Assembly (NCBI GenBank): GCA_903813345.2
Contig: CAIIXF020000007.1
Location: 25,948,198-26,012,197, forward strand
DNA from: Owenia fusiformis
Taxonomy: Eukaryota > Annelida > Polychaeta > Sabellida > Oweniidae
Length of the DNA stretch: 64,000 nucleotides
Direction of reading: 5' to 3'
Below are positions 40,801 to 49,000 of the stretch, piece by piece. The notes below the pieces were generated by a model. That model did no database searches and had not been told where the DNA came from. It was given only the letters and a program-made list of their open reading frames with translations. The position numbers and the translations under genes were made by a program. The first letter of the stretch is position 1; every line of letters starts with the position of its first letter.

Positions 40801-42910
40801 TTTCCTTCGCCTTTGTAGATTCCTCTTTAGTTCCTTGGAAGTTTTTCATGATGTTGTCGATTTGTTCCATCACTTTTGTGTTGACATGAAGGTTGTTCTT
40901 GTTTGGTTCACTCAGATTCAATTCAGTTTCTTGATTTGGTGACTTTGTGTTTTGCTGTGTTATTTTGCTATCTTGTATATTCATTTCATTTGTGTTACTG
41001 CAGTATGAGATTCTGCAACAGCTGGCAGTAGCTGGTTGTATTTTCCCAAGAGGTGTTCTTGTGGAAATAAAGATATCACTCTGTGAAGTATTTAAGATGT
41101 TCACAGTTGATGTCCCAGAACTCGCATCTATGAATCCCGTTATCAGTTGAACATTTCCAGGTAGAGCTGTATCTAATGGTTCTACTACGCCATTCCCTCT
41201 GAAACTTCCTGTAGTGACTTTCACGTCAGTAGTTGATGAAGCTGGTATTAAAACCTTTTGATTTCCTTGTAATCGAATTAGGTTTGTCTTTTCCTCCAGT
41301 TGTATTTCCTTGAATTTTGGTAGGTTTTTCAAGATATTCATTCCAATAAGAAGATCAGGGCAGTTTCCATCCTCTGCGTGAACAAGGATTCCAATGTCTT
41401 TCATCTGTTTTCCCTCAATCTCGACTGTCTCTATCATCAATCCTTGATATGGAATTTGTAGATTATTTGCTGCTTTCAGGTCCAATACTTTGAAGTTTTC
41501 CAGTTCAGTGTTGAATTTGTTTTGGTATAACTGTTTTGACATCAGTGTTACACTGCTTCCTGTATCTATGACTCCTTGGATTATTTGGTTTCCAATTGTT
41601 ATCATGGTTTTTGGGGCAGTTCCTAATATTTTGTCCATCTGGAAGTTATTTGGGTTGTTCTCACTTGAGGATGTGATAACAGAATTGTTGGTGTTGGTTC
41701 CATTGTTTCCATGATTGTTGTGGAAATTAGGTTGTTGATTTTCTTGTTGTCTATTCCTGTTGTTGAAATCTCCACGCTGTCCTTGATTGCTATATCTGGA
41801 TCCGAAGAATCGTCTTCCTCTTCTATGGTTGAAATTCCCTCTGTTGTTATTGAAGTTGTTGAATCCTCTGTTGTTAAAGTTTCCTCTGTTATTGAAGTTT
41901 CCTCGGTTGTTGTAGTTATCATGTTGGTAGTTTTGTTGACCAAAGTGTGTATTTTGTTGATTGTTCTGGAATTCACGGTGTTGTTTGTTTTCCTCTTTCA
42001 GAGTGTTGATTTCTTGTTCAAGTTTGTTCTGTTTCTCCAACATCTGTTGCATCATCTTCTGTAACGTCTTATCATTGGTGTCTATGGTGTTTGATGTGAC
42101 GGTTGATTTCTTTGTATTCTCCATCGATTTTGAATCATTCTCATTGAATTCATACTGGAAAGCGACATCTCTTAACTTCTGGAATGTTGTTGTACTGTCT
42201 TGGTTATTTAGTCTCCTTAGTTCCCATCTGAGTTTAGGACATTGAACACCTTCAATCAGCTGTTCTTTAAGTAACTGGTCCTCATTCTGTAGATTACTTT
42301 GTGTTTCTTTAATTCTGTCCATGCATTGCATCAGAGATTGTGTGAACTGTGCTACGGATTCAGTTGCGTCTTGTTTCCTTGTGTAGAATTCAGTGTAGCT
42401 TTTGTGTGCTGAGGTTTGACGTCCAAAAACTCTCTTAAGTGTTTTGATGATTTCATCTGGTGTTGTATTTGGGCCTAAGTATTTAGCTTCTCTCCGTGGT
42501 ATTGGGTCAAGGTGATAAATTAAGAAGTCCACTCGGTCCCTCTCACGTATGTTCCTGATTGCAATATTCGCATCCTCGCACCAATCATAGATGTCTTGTC
42601 CCTTTGATCCATTGTATTTACACAGTTTTGGAAGTTTTGAGTTTCCTTGAAGACCTTTGTTTCTTGGTTCATTGTTGTCATTGTCTCGTCCAGTGTTGCT
42701 GTTATCACTGTCAGCTTCAGGTGGGTTGCCTAACAAATCGACATTGTATTTCTTTTGAAGTTCAGCTAGTTGTCTTTCCAGAGATATCATCTGTAGTAAT
42801 CCAGCTTTCTCCTCCTTTTGTTCCTGTTCTAAGATTTCAGCCATTTCATCAATTTTCTTTTTCGCATCCTCTCCTATCGCATCCTTGGGTTTTGTTCCGC
42901 CAGTAGCCAT
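37826..42910 (-). CDS. Gypsy gag-pol polyprotein, 1,694 aa, single intact frame
   Basis: It encodes a fused Gag-protease-reverse transcriptase-RNase H-integrase. Residues 1-60 are charged and heptad-like; about 95-260 is a Gag/capsid-like helical region; about 275-315 is a Q/E/K coiled coil; 325-390 is rich in Asn, Arg and Gly (RGNFNN repeats) where a CCHC knuckle would be expected. The aspartic protease has DTGSS at 449-453. Reverse transcriptase runs about 750-935 with YLDD at 888-891. RNase H has D1047, E1091 and D1117. Integrase has the HHCC zinc site (H1316, H1321, C1351, C1354) and a D1383-D1442-E1478 triad with D,D35E spacing. The C-terminus (about 1600-1660) resembles a GPY/F-like module. 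There is no stop or frameshift between gag and pol. The ATG at 42908-42910 is the first of the frame. All catalytic residues are present, so it may be competent. Confidence 0.96.
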   Translation of the reverse strand: MATGGTKPKDAIGEDAKKKIDEMAEILEQEQKEEKAGLLQMISLERQLAELQKKYNVDLLGNPPEADSDNSNTGRDNDNNEPRNKGLQGNSKLPKLCKYNGSKGQDIYDWCEDANIAIRNIRERDRVDFLIYHLDPIPRREAKYLGPNTTPDEIIKTLKRVFGRQTSAHKSYTEFYTRKQDATESVAQFTQSLMQCMDRIKETQSNLQNEDQLLKEQLIEGVQCPKLRWELRRLNNQDSTTTFQKLRDVAFQYEFNENDSKSMENTKKSTVTSNTIDTNDKTLQKMMQQMLEKQNKLEQEINTLKEENKQHREFQNNQQNTHFGQQNYQHDNYNNRGNFNNRGNFNNRGFNNFNNNRGNFNHRRGRRFFGSRYSNQGQRGDFNNRNRQQENQQPNFHNNHGNNGTNTNNSVITSSSENNPNNFQMDKILGTAPKTMITIGNQIIQGVIDTGSSVTLMSKQLYQNKFNTELENFKVLDLKAANNLQIPYQGLMIETVEIEGKQMKDIGILVHAEDGNCPDLLIGMNILKNLPKFKEIQLEEKTNLIRLQGNQKVLIPASSTTDVKVTTGSFRGNGVVEPLDTALPGNVQLITGFIDASSGTSTVNILNTSQSDIFISTRTPLGKIQPATASCCRISYCSNTNEMNIQDSKITQQNTKSPNQETELNLSEPNKNNLHVNTKVMEQIDNIMKNFQGTKEESTKAKEMFLTYHDIFGTDETDLGCTDLLQHSIPTPDGLVINEPYRRIPPAIFEEVKEHIDTLIEKKVIRPSNSSFASPVVIVRKKNKSIRLCVDYRRLNQHTTRDSFPLPRIQESKDSLLNSKIFSCIDLQSAYLQVKVIDEDIHKTAFTTPLGLYEYMRMPFGLSNAPSTYQRLMTIAFREELFKTVLCYLDDLLVYSSSISENIDRLETVFKILKKHNLKLELRKCHFFKTEVIFLGHKVSGEGIQPDPSKIDQIVNWKEPKTLKDLRKFLGTAGYHRRFIKSYASVAQPLHDLVKKVLNKSSKKTANIEKLWTSECKAAMEMIKERLTTAPCLGFADYSKPFILETDASNTGLGAELFQLQDGRMRVIGYGSRSLRGSERNMKNYSSKKLELLALKWAITEKFRDFLLGTKFTVFTDNNPLTYIMHKKRLPALEQRWISDLASFDFDIKYKPGKTNTAADCLSRLEHDSEEDDREEDFEVSAMQILAKQCDITYLPEMEEIKDAKQKEVAALQIEAEISQDVASSFLPTITKDGYRELQQNDKDIALITEMVKVNYKPTSKAMKKLTKSQRKLVKQLKNLVMINEILYRKSHFNDTSVFQAVVPDVLKEEVLKSLHDFTGHQGVERTEKLIRQRFYWTELHQEVAEYITTCSRCLFGKMPYQKVITPLGRLTANRPLDLVFIDFTLLEKASNGMENVLVITDSFTKFTITEPTRDQKAETVAKVLVKSFIQIFGIPHRIHSDQGRNFESEVIKCLCKMYNIEKSRTTPYHPSGNGQCERFNRTLHNLLISLEQDKKRRWPDYIKELTYCYNTTPHSSTGYSPFFLMFGREPRLPISIQLGVDDVDTCDKDKEKEEQVQKENKSWIVEHERILKEAHTKAAMKIDKEADRRKEIFDMKAKETVIEIGSKVLTRKRIQGRNKIQDSFEEDIYTVVQRKNDVYTIENKYGARKTVNIVDLKEVPQKVRGIKQNKHEDVPETETIRRSQRLAAQNAMM

Positions 42911-43249
42911 TACGGTTTAAAAATATTTTATTTCGCGTACGTAATCGCGTAATTAATTGTGTAAGTAATGACGTAAGTATAAAAAGCGTAGTGATTTGCG
43001 AATCGGCGCGTAAAATGTGAACCAACACACTTAAAATTGGTGAAAAATTTATCACATTATAACATCCGAGCGTGCGATAAAAATATGTGATATTTTGTCA
43101 GGGATACCAAACAATTCACATCACACACTAAACAATATATACACTTTATAGAATATTTTATAAACTCTGAGGTACTCTCTTAAAGTATAAGCTCTGGTTA
43201 TAAATGAATGTTAAGGATATAAGACATCAAATATGGCAAGGCTATCAGA

Positions 43250-43530
43250 AAAATGTCCAGGCTACTAAACAAAATGATACTCATTTGCAAAAATGATTGT
43301 CCTGTGCACTACAATACTATTGGACAAATCATATGAACCTGGTACTAGATAAAATGTATGTCCTGGTTTACTTTAGGTTCAGTGGAATTTGTAAAGACAA
43401 AATATATGTCCAGGCTACTAATCAAAAATATAAATGTACACTGACAAGGGTATAGAACAAATATGTGAGCTGGGCAACAAGCAAAATATGTGCTTTGAGA
43501 ACTAAACAAATTATTTGTCCTGGATACTGA
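43250..43530. repeat. Degenerate repeats in the gypsy leader
   Basis: TGTCCAGGCTACTAA-like motifs recur at about 43252, 43348, 43408 and 43517 in AT-rich text containing CAAAAT. The spacing is irregular and they look like decayed tandem repeats. Confidence 0.45.
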
Positions 43531-43780
43531 CCCTAAATTTTAATCTTGTTCATGGCTAAATCACCTGATGCATAATTGCATGTATTTATTGAACTGTGTG
43601 AGTCAACTTTTGCTTTCACTCACAAAATACTATTAATTGTCACCTGATATTGACTGGCTATTCAAAATATTGAGCTATAAATAGCTGATTTATGGTTTTA
43701 TATGAGATTTCATTTGTTTACATTTGTCACTAATTGAATTTCTCACATAGATTGTTCCAGTTGTATTTCTGTATGTTCCT

Positions 43781-43900
43781 GTTGAAATTCAAATATTCTA
43801 CTTGAAATTCAAATGTTCTTGTTGTAATTCAAATGTTCTTGTTGAAATTCAAATGTTCTTGTTGAAATTCAAATGTTCTTGTTGAAATTCAAATGTTCTT
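43781..43900. repeat. Six tandem copies of a 20-bp repeat
   Basis: GTTGAAATTCAAATGTTCTT and close variants occupy exactly 20 bp each from 43781 to 43900. The last three copies are identical and the first two are the most diverged. It lies in the transcribed leader of the gypsy element. Confidence 0.95.
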
Positions 43901-44120
43901 ATGAATTGTTGTTAATAATTGTCACAATGTGGTAATGGACTGCATTTACACTTTTGTTGTTCATCTTTGTAGAACCAGTGTCCATTGGATGTCTCAATCG
44001 TATCGTACCACTTACTTGATTTACTCGACTTCCATCAGTAGCATATATGTGGATTTGGTCAAAAAAAATTCTACCTATCAATAACACTATCCTAACAAAA
44101 TCTTAACATGAAGTGTAACA

Positions 44121-44134
44121 CCCGCAGTACCAAA
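44121..44134 (-). other. Candidate primer binding site (weak)
   Basis: If the 5' LTR begins (plus strand) at TGTAAC, 44135, the adjacent minus-strand sequence after two T bases reads TGGTACTGCGGG, starting with the TGG needed to pair with a tRNA CCA end. I could not match it to a specific tRNA. If the LTR begins at 44114 instead, no TGG follows, so this assignment depends on the boundary. Confidence 0.25.
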
Positions 44135-44283
44135 TGTAACCATGGGGGAGTGGACGTGGGTTACATTACAAATCGAATTAACAGAATAAGAATATAAAAT
44201 GTATTTAAAATGTATTCAACCCTATAATCAATCAAATGATCAAAATGTTATACAAATGAGCTAAATCTCTCAACTGATCTTAA

Positions 44284-44448
44284 TACTCAAGCTACCTAAA
44301 TCACTAACTGATCTTGTACTCAAGCTACCTAAATCACTAACTGATCTTGTATTCAAGCTACCTAAATCACTAACTGATCTTGTATTCAAGCTACCTAAAT
44401 CACTAACTGATCTTGTATTCAAGCTACCTAAATCACTAACTCACTTAA
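44284..44448. repeat. Five tandem 33-bp repeats within the LTR
   Basis: Units start at 44284, 44317, 44350, 44383 and 44416, each containing CAAGCTACCTAAATCACTAA. Two units are visible at the start of the other LTR at 36501 and 36534, where the gap begins. Confidence 0.95.
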
Positions 44449-45397
44449 GACCAAAACCACAAATGCTTAAGGCTGTGCACCTAGTTTGTACCCCAGAGCT
44501 GCAAATAAAAGTAATGTACAAATAGCTGTTTGTAAAGCAGGTAAAATACAATAATGAAACATACAGTTTTATGATAAACTTCTTAGTACTAAGGGCTATG
44601 GGACTTAAAGGGCCCTTATTCTGTTCCCAAGAAAACCCTTATACTGTGCTTGACGCACTACATACATTTCTCTATTGAAATTACCAAATATAAATATAAT
44701 TCAGTTACTTTATGCAAAATGTACCATGAAGGTTTACAATTGAGCAATATAAAATAAAATGTGGAATGTACCTTATAAAATAAGCTATACAGTCTCTGAG
44801 TGCTAGCCATACATCTTTAGTACGCACACAGTGTCTCCTGTAAAACGTGTGTACCAAGATAAGTCATATGAAATGACATAAATGGTGGTTTTAATTGTAA
44901 ATGAATAACGCACAGGTGCATGAAATGAACATCACCTTATGGACAAATGTTCCAACACATTGTTCAAGTTTTACAAAGAAATTACTCAAAAGTATTTGAA
45001 ATACAAAATAATATTTACATCAAATTGGAGCTAAAGTTATGGAGAATAAAATGAATACAATTGGCATAATGTTGGCATATTCTAAAGGGTAAAAAGTGAC
45101 AAAAATATATGAAAATTTCTTACCATGTCTTTACAGTTCAAAATCAAGGCTAGCACTGGTGATTTGGAAAGTAAATGCAATCAAGGTTAATCCCCTTGCA
45201 TGTGCACACTGTGTGTAAATCAAAGCTATTCTCCTAGCAGGGTTTGAAAATATAATTGAAATACATAAAAATATAACTCTCCACAGTAGGGTTTGAAAAT
45301 CTAAAACATCCTGTCACATAAGTATTTAACTTTAAGTAATTTTTATACTTGGGAAATACTCAAGTTATTCATTTTTAAGAGTGTATTTGTTTTTATT

Positions 45398-45424
45398 AGA
45401 CTCCAGATTGAAAACCTGGAGTCT
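45398..45424. repeat. Perfect hairpin at the start of a dispersed repeat
   Basis: AGACTCCAG and CTGGAGTCT form a 9-bp stem with a 9-base loop. CTGGAGTCT occurs again at 51820-51828 at the end of the related repeat cluster, so AGACTCCAG/CTGGAGTCT may be the terminal motif of this family. Confidence 0.6.
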
Positions 45425-45994
45425 ATTGCTTTTGCCAGTTTTCCTATTATTCTTTCTTTCTTTCCGAACACCTTTTCTCAGCAACTAGAAGAACTTACTT
45501 TAACCTACTGACTAACATACCCCATCTACCTAGTTTCTGGGAAATTCGGTCAAATTTTTATCTAAGTCAAAGGTCAAGAACTAGGTCAAATCAAGGTCAA
45601 ATCAACATTCTGTCAATTATCTTCGTTGTTATTTGTCGTAACTCCTTCATTTTTTTTGAACATGTAGCCTAGAAAAAAAACAAATTGAGAGTGTGCCATC
45701 CGTATATGATTACTCCTACCGATTTTGAGATATGGCGTCTGGAAATTAGGTCAAACTAAAAAGTTCTCCAAATTTAACATATGAGCAATGGAAGAAGTGT
45801 GGAATTTTCTCAGGAATCCGAATCTGCAAACCAAATTTCAATCCGATTTTTGGTTTGGAAGTCATGGCGTTTTGAAAGCTCAAAAATCGCTAAATTTGGA
45901 GCCCCATGTTATGTCAATGAGAAAAAAGATTTATTTGAAGTGTAAAATACCAGATATAGACAGAGTACAGCTTAACAATCTGAAAACCTATATA

Positions 45995-47241
45995 TATATT
46001 TTTTTTATATAGATATTTATTTCTCCTTTCTAGATAACATATTAACATAACATATTATATTCTACATGTACATAGGAATTATCAAATGTATAGAGATTTT
46101 CTTAATAGTAGTCTTAAAACTTCAAGCTTAGAAAGTGAAATGTTATTCCTCAAAAACTACTGGAATTCCAGATAGATAGAGTTCTCAAAATTTTCACAGT
46201 CTTAACTCAACCATTTTTGACAAGAATCATTTGCATCCCTTCATCTGGATCACTACTTGCGAATATGTCCCTATTTAGTCCAATTAACATTTAAATCAAT
46301 CAATAGTACTTGGCACAATTTGTTATATATGTTCATGTTCCTATTTCCGTATTATTCCGTTCATATTCATCATTATGTAGTCATGGACATCACAACATTA
46401 CATGTAATCCTCTCCGATCTTATCAATGAAGCGCATATACCTCCCTTCACATGTTGCCATACTGAAGTTTGTTAGCGCTGCAACATCGCATGTCGTATCA
46501 GAATCTGTGTTTGTTTCTTTGGTATCTTTATCAATTTTGCACTCAGTTGATTTGTTGTCCATCTGTTTCTTAATATTTACATTGCAGCCTCTATGTTTTC
46601 TGTCCATATTGTCTGTTTTAGTTGCGACATGTTTCATCTTAAGTTCTGTTGCACAAGACTGGTGTCTCTTCACTTTATTATCTGTTTGTATACTTGTGTT
46701 TACTTTGTTGATTCTGTCCTGGGGAGTCTGTAATAATGAAGTAAATCCACTGTCTTCCGTATTTGGTGAATTCTCTGTATCAGTGTTATTGTTTACAATT
46801 TGACTGTTATCAGTATTGATAAACACATCATCACTATATGTATTTTGACCAGGTTTCACAGGTGTTGACTGTTCATGTAATCCTATTTGTTCATGGTTTG
46901 GAACACTACTCACTATTTTTTTACTGGCATTGAAAGCACTAATCCTATTTGTATCTCTCATTAGCCTACTTGGTGATTTGCTTCTAGTTTCTGAACTTGG
47001 GTCACCAAGATGGTGTACTACATATTGCAATGTGATAGATGTTCCATTGTTTGTTGCATTTATCTTATATCCTCCGAGGATGCACCCTTCTTCTTGTAGT
47101 TCACTGATCAGATGCTCCACTATCTTAGGAATCATTGTATCTCAATATATTTCTTATAATGTTCTTTATTTCACTGATTTTTACTATCTTTTACGAGCAA
47201 ATTTTTTCCTGCTTTTCGGTTTACCACTGGCATACATTCAT
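45995..47241 (-). mobile_element. Retroposed insertion with 16-bp target duplications and poly(A)
   Basis: The 16-bp sequence TCTGAAAACCTATATA flanks it at 45979-45994 and 47242-47257. On the minus strand it ends with AATAAA (plus-strand TTTATT, 46016-46021), then 9 bases, then eight A (45999-46006). The uninterrupted repeat near 51250-51300 shows the corresponding unfilled site. This is the signature of LINE-style target-primed insertion of a polyadenylated RNA. It could be a processed retrocopy of a host gene or an ORF1-only LINE derivative. Confidence 0.85.
46398..47135 (-). CDS. Uncharacterised 245-aa protein in a probable retrocopy
   Basis: I do not recognise the family. The frame is complete, from ATG at 47133-47135 to a stop at 46398-46400, and sits inside a retroposed insertion with a roughly 105-nt leader and a 3' UTR of about 390 nt ending at AATAAA and a poly(A). 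Residues 1-45 look like a small folded segment (hydrophobic helix with ISELQEEG, then a GTSITLQYVV strand). The remaining 200 residues are rich in S, T, N, D and K, low in hydrophobics and probably disordered, with repeated TD-type motifs (SIQTDNK, ATKTDN, ETNTDSD). No membrane segment or signal peptide is seen. The nearby leader has a 6-codon upstream ORF right at the insertion edge (47221-47241). An intact frame of this length implies recent insertion or selection. Alternatives are a LINE ORF1 or an untranslated chance frame. Confidence 0.55.
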   Translation of the reverse strand: MIPKIVEHLISELQEEGCILGGYKINATNNGTSITLQYVVHHLGDPSSETRSKSPSRLMRDTNRISAFNASKKIVSSVPNHEQIGLHEQSTPVKPGQNTYSDDVFINTDNSQIVNNNTDTENSPNTEDSGFTSLLQTPQDRINKVNTSIQTDNKVKRHQSCATELKMKHVATKTDNMDRKHRGCNVNIKKQMDNKSTECKIDKDTKETNTDSDTTCDVAALTNFSMATCEGRYMRFIDKIGEDYM

Positions 47242-47480
47242 TCTGAAAACCTATATAAAAGAAGGGGACCTCGAAGGCTATCTAGCTTTAAAATTTGAAA
47301 ACCAAAATGCCTAGGTCAAAATCTAGGTCAAATTCATAGTTTTTCCTTATTTTTGCGATTCTGACATTACACTTTAATGATTTGCTTCGAAATTTTGTAT
47401 ACAGGTAGCAAAGAGTGTGCTTATAGTGTTAGCCTTTTGCCGTTAGAAAGTATTTTGACCAACTTTTGAGATATGGTGTC

Positions 47481-47600
47481 ATTGATATTCTGTTGAGACC
47501 ATGAATTCCACTTCTCAACAAGTCTATCCTTAATAAGGGACTAAATAGGTGTAAAGGGTTCATGGTAAACCAATTCTGTAGGTTCTCCCAATATGTGATA
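47481..47600 (-). pseudogene. Tc1/mariner-IS630 transposase fragment (C-terminal part)
   Basis: On the minus strand it reads through text like KDRLVEKWNSWSQQNIND, corresponding to the region before the C-terminus in the two other fragments. It is inverted relative to the adjacent plus-strand fragment and contains at least one stop. It interrupts the dispersed repeat at ...GATATGGTGTC (47480). Confidence 0.6.
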
Positions 47601-48258
47601 GTCGAAGACATTGACATCGCATTATCCAATTATGTTGTTTTTAGACCATCCTGATACAAGCTCATTCTCAAATCATAACATTTTCCAACAAGATGGGGCT
47701 CCAAGCAATAGATCTCACAAGAGTGTCAACTGTTTAAAGGAAAATGTGCCTAGATTCATCCCCCTAATCGCTGCTTCCCCCAGACCAGATCACACGATCA
47801 CCCAACATCTGCGACTACCACATATGGGGAGAACTAACAGAACTTGTGTACCATGAATCCTTTACATCTATTCAGTCTCTTGAGGACAGAATTTAATTGA
47901 TGAGAAATGAAATTCATTGTCTTAACAGCACATCAATGATGCTATTGGCCAGTTTAGGCCAAAATTGAGAGGTACAATTGATCAAAATGGTGGACATATT
48001 GAACGTCTGTTTTTGTAAATAAAGTTGACAATAAAACTTATTTTTGCAAGTTTTGGAAAACCTGTTTTGAAATGAAAATGACGTCATTTATATTATGGAC
48101 GCTGGTTGACAGACATTATAATAAATTTGAACTTATGATATACCAAATTAAAGATCAGTAAATTCCCTATCCACTGGTATATAATATGACATGTTTTCAT
48201 CAAGAAAATCCATATTTATTTTTGAAATACAAGTGTCCCATTTTTTTGGACCACCCTG
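47600..48258 (+). pseudogene. Degraded Tc1/mariner-IS630 transposase and 3' terminal repeat
   Basis: A DDE transposase remnant. The plus strand shows IFQQDGAPSN (compare the family hallmark QQDGAPPH around the second catalytic Asp), then a decayed PRSPDL-like region and SIQSLEDR, ending in QNGGHIERLFL and TAA at 48016-48018, the usual C-terminal flavour of these transposases. Frameshifts and stops separate the pieces and the N-terminal DNA-binding domain is missing. The 3' end reads TTTTGGACCACCCTG (to 48258) followed by TA, consistent with a terminal inverted repeat (CAGGGTGGTCC) at a TA target. Non-functional. Confidence 0.75.
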
Positions 48259-48260
48259 TA

Positions 48261-48500
48261 CATATATGATGTCAATTAAAGGGAGAAAGTGTGTAAATGA
48301 AGTCTCACTTTTGATCTTCATAGTATTTCCAATGGATTAATAAGTACCTGATCTTTCATTTGATACCAAAAACAGCTCAAACAGACCACATCAGAGTTGA
48401 CACTAGATCATGAAAAAATATTTTTGATCTATCAATTAATGGATGTCAAGTTTTTAGCAATACCATAGAAAGATGGCATTGTTGTTTGCATTAATTGTCC
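48261..48500. other. Non-coding sequence before the gap
   Basis: About 240 bp of AT-rich sequence with no feature recognised. Confidence 0.5.
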
Positions 48501-49000
48501 NNNNNNNNNNNNNNNNNNNNNNNNNNNNNNNNNNNNNNNNNNNNNNNNNNNNNNNNNNNNNNNNNNNNNNNNNNNNNNNNNNNNNNNNNNNNNNNNNNNN
48601 NNNNNNNNNNNNNNNNNNNNNNNNNNNNNNNNNNNNNNNNNNNNNNNNNNNNNNNNNNNNNNNNNNNNNNNNNNNNNNNNNNNNNNNNNNNNNNNNNNNN
48701 NNNNNNNNNNNNNNNNNNNNNNNNNNNNNNNNNNNNNNNNNNNNNNNNNNNNNNNNNNNNNNNNNNNNNNNNNNNNNNNNNNNNNNNNNNNNNNNNNNNN
48801 NNNNNNNNNNNNNNNNNNNNNNNNNNNNNNNNNNNNNNNNNNNNNNNNNNNNNNNNNNNNNNNNNNNNNNNNNNNNNNNNNNNNNNNNNNNNNNNNNNNN
48901 NNNNNNNNNNNNNNNNNNNNNNNNNNNNNNNNNNNNNNNNNNNNNNNNNNNNNNNNNNNNNNNNNNNNNNNNNNNNNNNNNNNNNNNNNNNNNNNNNNNN
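48501..49000. other. Assembly gap, 500 N
   Basis: Exactly 500 N. The right edge (49001) enters a segment duplicated at 52625, so real sequence may be missing on the left of that duplication. Frames through the gap are artefacts. Confidence 0.99.

Larger units (their letters stand above)
42911..44113 (-). other. Long 5' leader of the gypsy element
   Basis: About 1.2 kb of non-coding sequence between the 5' LTR and the gag ATG. It contains a 13-bp match complementary to the 3' UTR (42989-43001), degenerate TGTCC(A/T)GG(C/T)TACTA repeats at about 43250-43530, and six copies of a 20-bp repeat at 43781-43900. No primer binding site with a confidently matched tRNA was found. Confidence 0.7.
36501..45318 (-). 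mobile_element. Ty3/gypsy LTR retrotransposon, minus strand, 3' LTR cut by gap
   Basis: Two direct repeats (36501-37434 and 44114/44135-45318) enclose a 5.1-kb gag-pol frame. The comparable part of the LTRs (934 and 936 bp) appears identical except for one TA indel (GACAAATGG at about 36990 versus GACATAAATGG). Together with the open frame this means a recent insertion. The leader is long (about 1.2 kb) and repeat-rich. No env-like ORF follows pol: the space between the stop and the 3' LTR is about 390 bp. Target duplications cannot be checked because the left end is in the gap. Confidence 0.93.
44114..45318 (-). repeat. 5' LTR of the gypsy element
   Basis: Read on the minus strand it starts TGTGACAGG (at 45318) and ends GGTGTTACA (at 44114) or GGTTACA (at 44135), giving 1,184-1,205 bp with TGT...ACA termini. 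It matches the 3' LTR wherever both are present. It contains five 33-bp sub-repeats (44284-44448). CTTATAAAAT near 44773 could serve as an AT-rich core promoter on either strand, but this is unproven. Confidence 0.88.
45425..47480. repeat. Dispersed non-coding repeat copy (interrupted)
   Basis: The landmarks AAGGTCAAGAACTAGGTCAA, CCGATTTTGAGATATGGCGT, GTTCTCCAAATTTAACATA, TGGCGTTTTGAAAGCTCAA and CCAAAATGCCTAGGTCAAA occur here in the same order as at 50403-51720. A 1,247-bp insertion (45995-47241) splits it. No protein-coding signal is seen in the repeat itself. Confidence 0.85.

Noticed and set aside
41711-42064. 117-codon plus-strand frame and similar frames opposite gag-pol
   Set aside because: Antisense shadows of the N-rich gag codons; hydrophobic low-complexity translation.
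46426-47298. 125- and 122-codon plus-strand frames opposite the 245-codon ORF
   Set aside because: Antisense to a longer frame whose polarity agrees with the poly(A) tail of the insertion.
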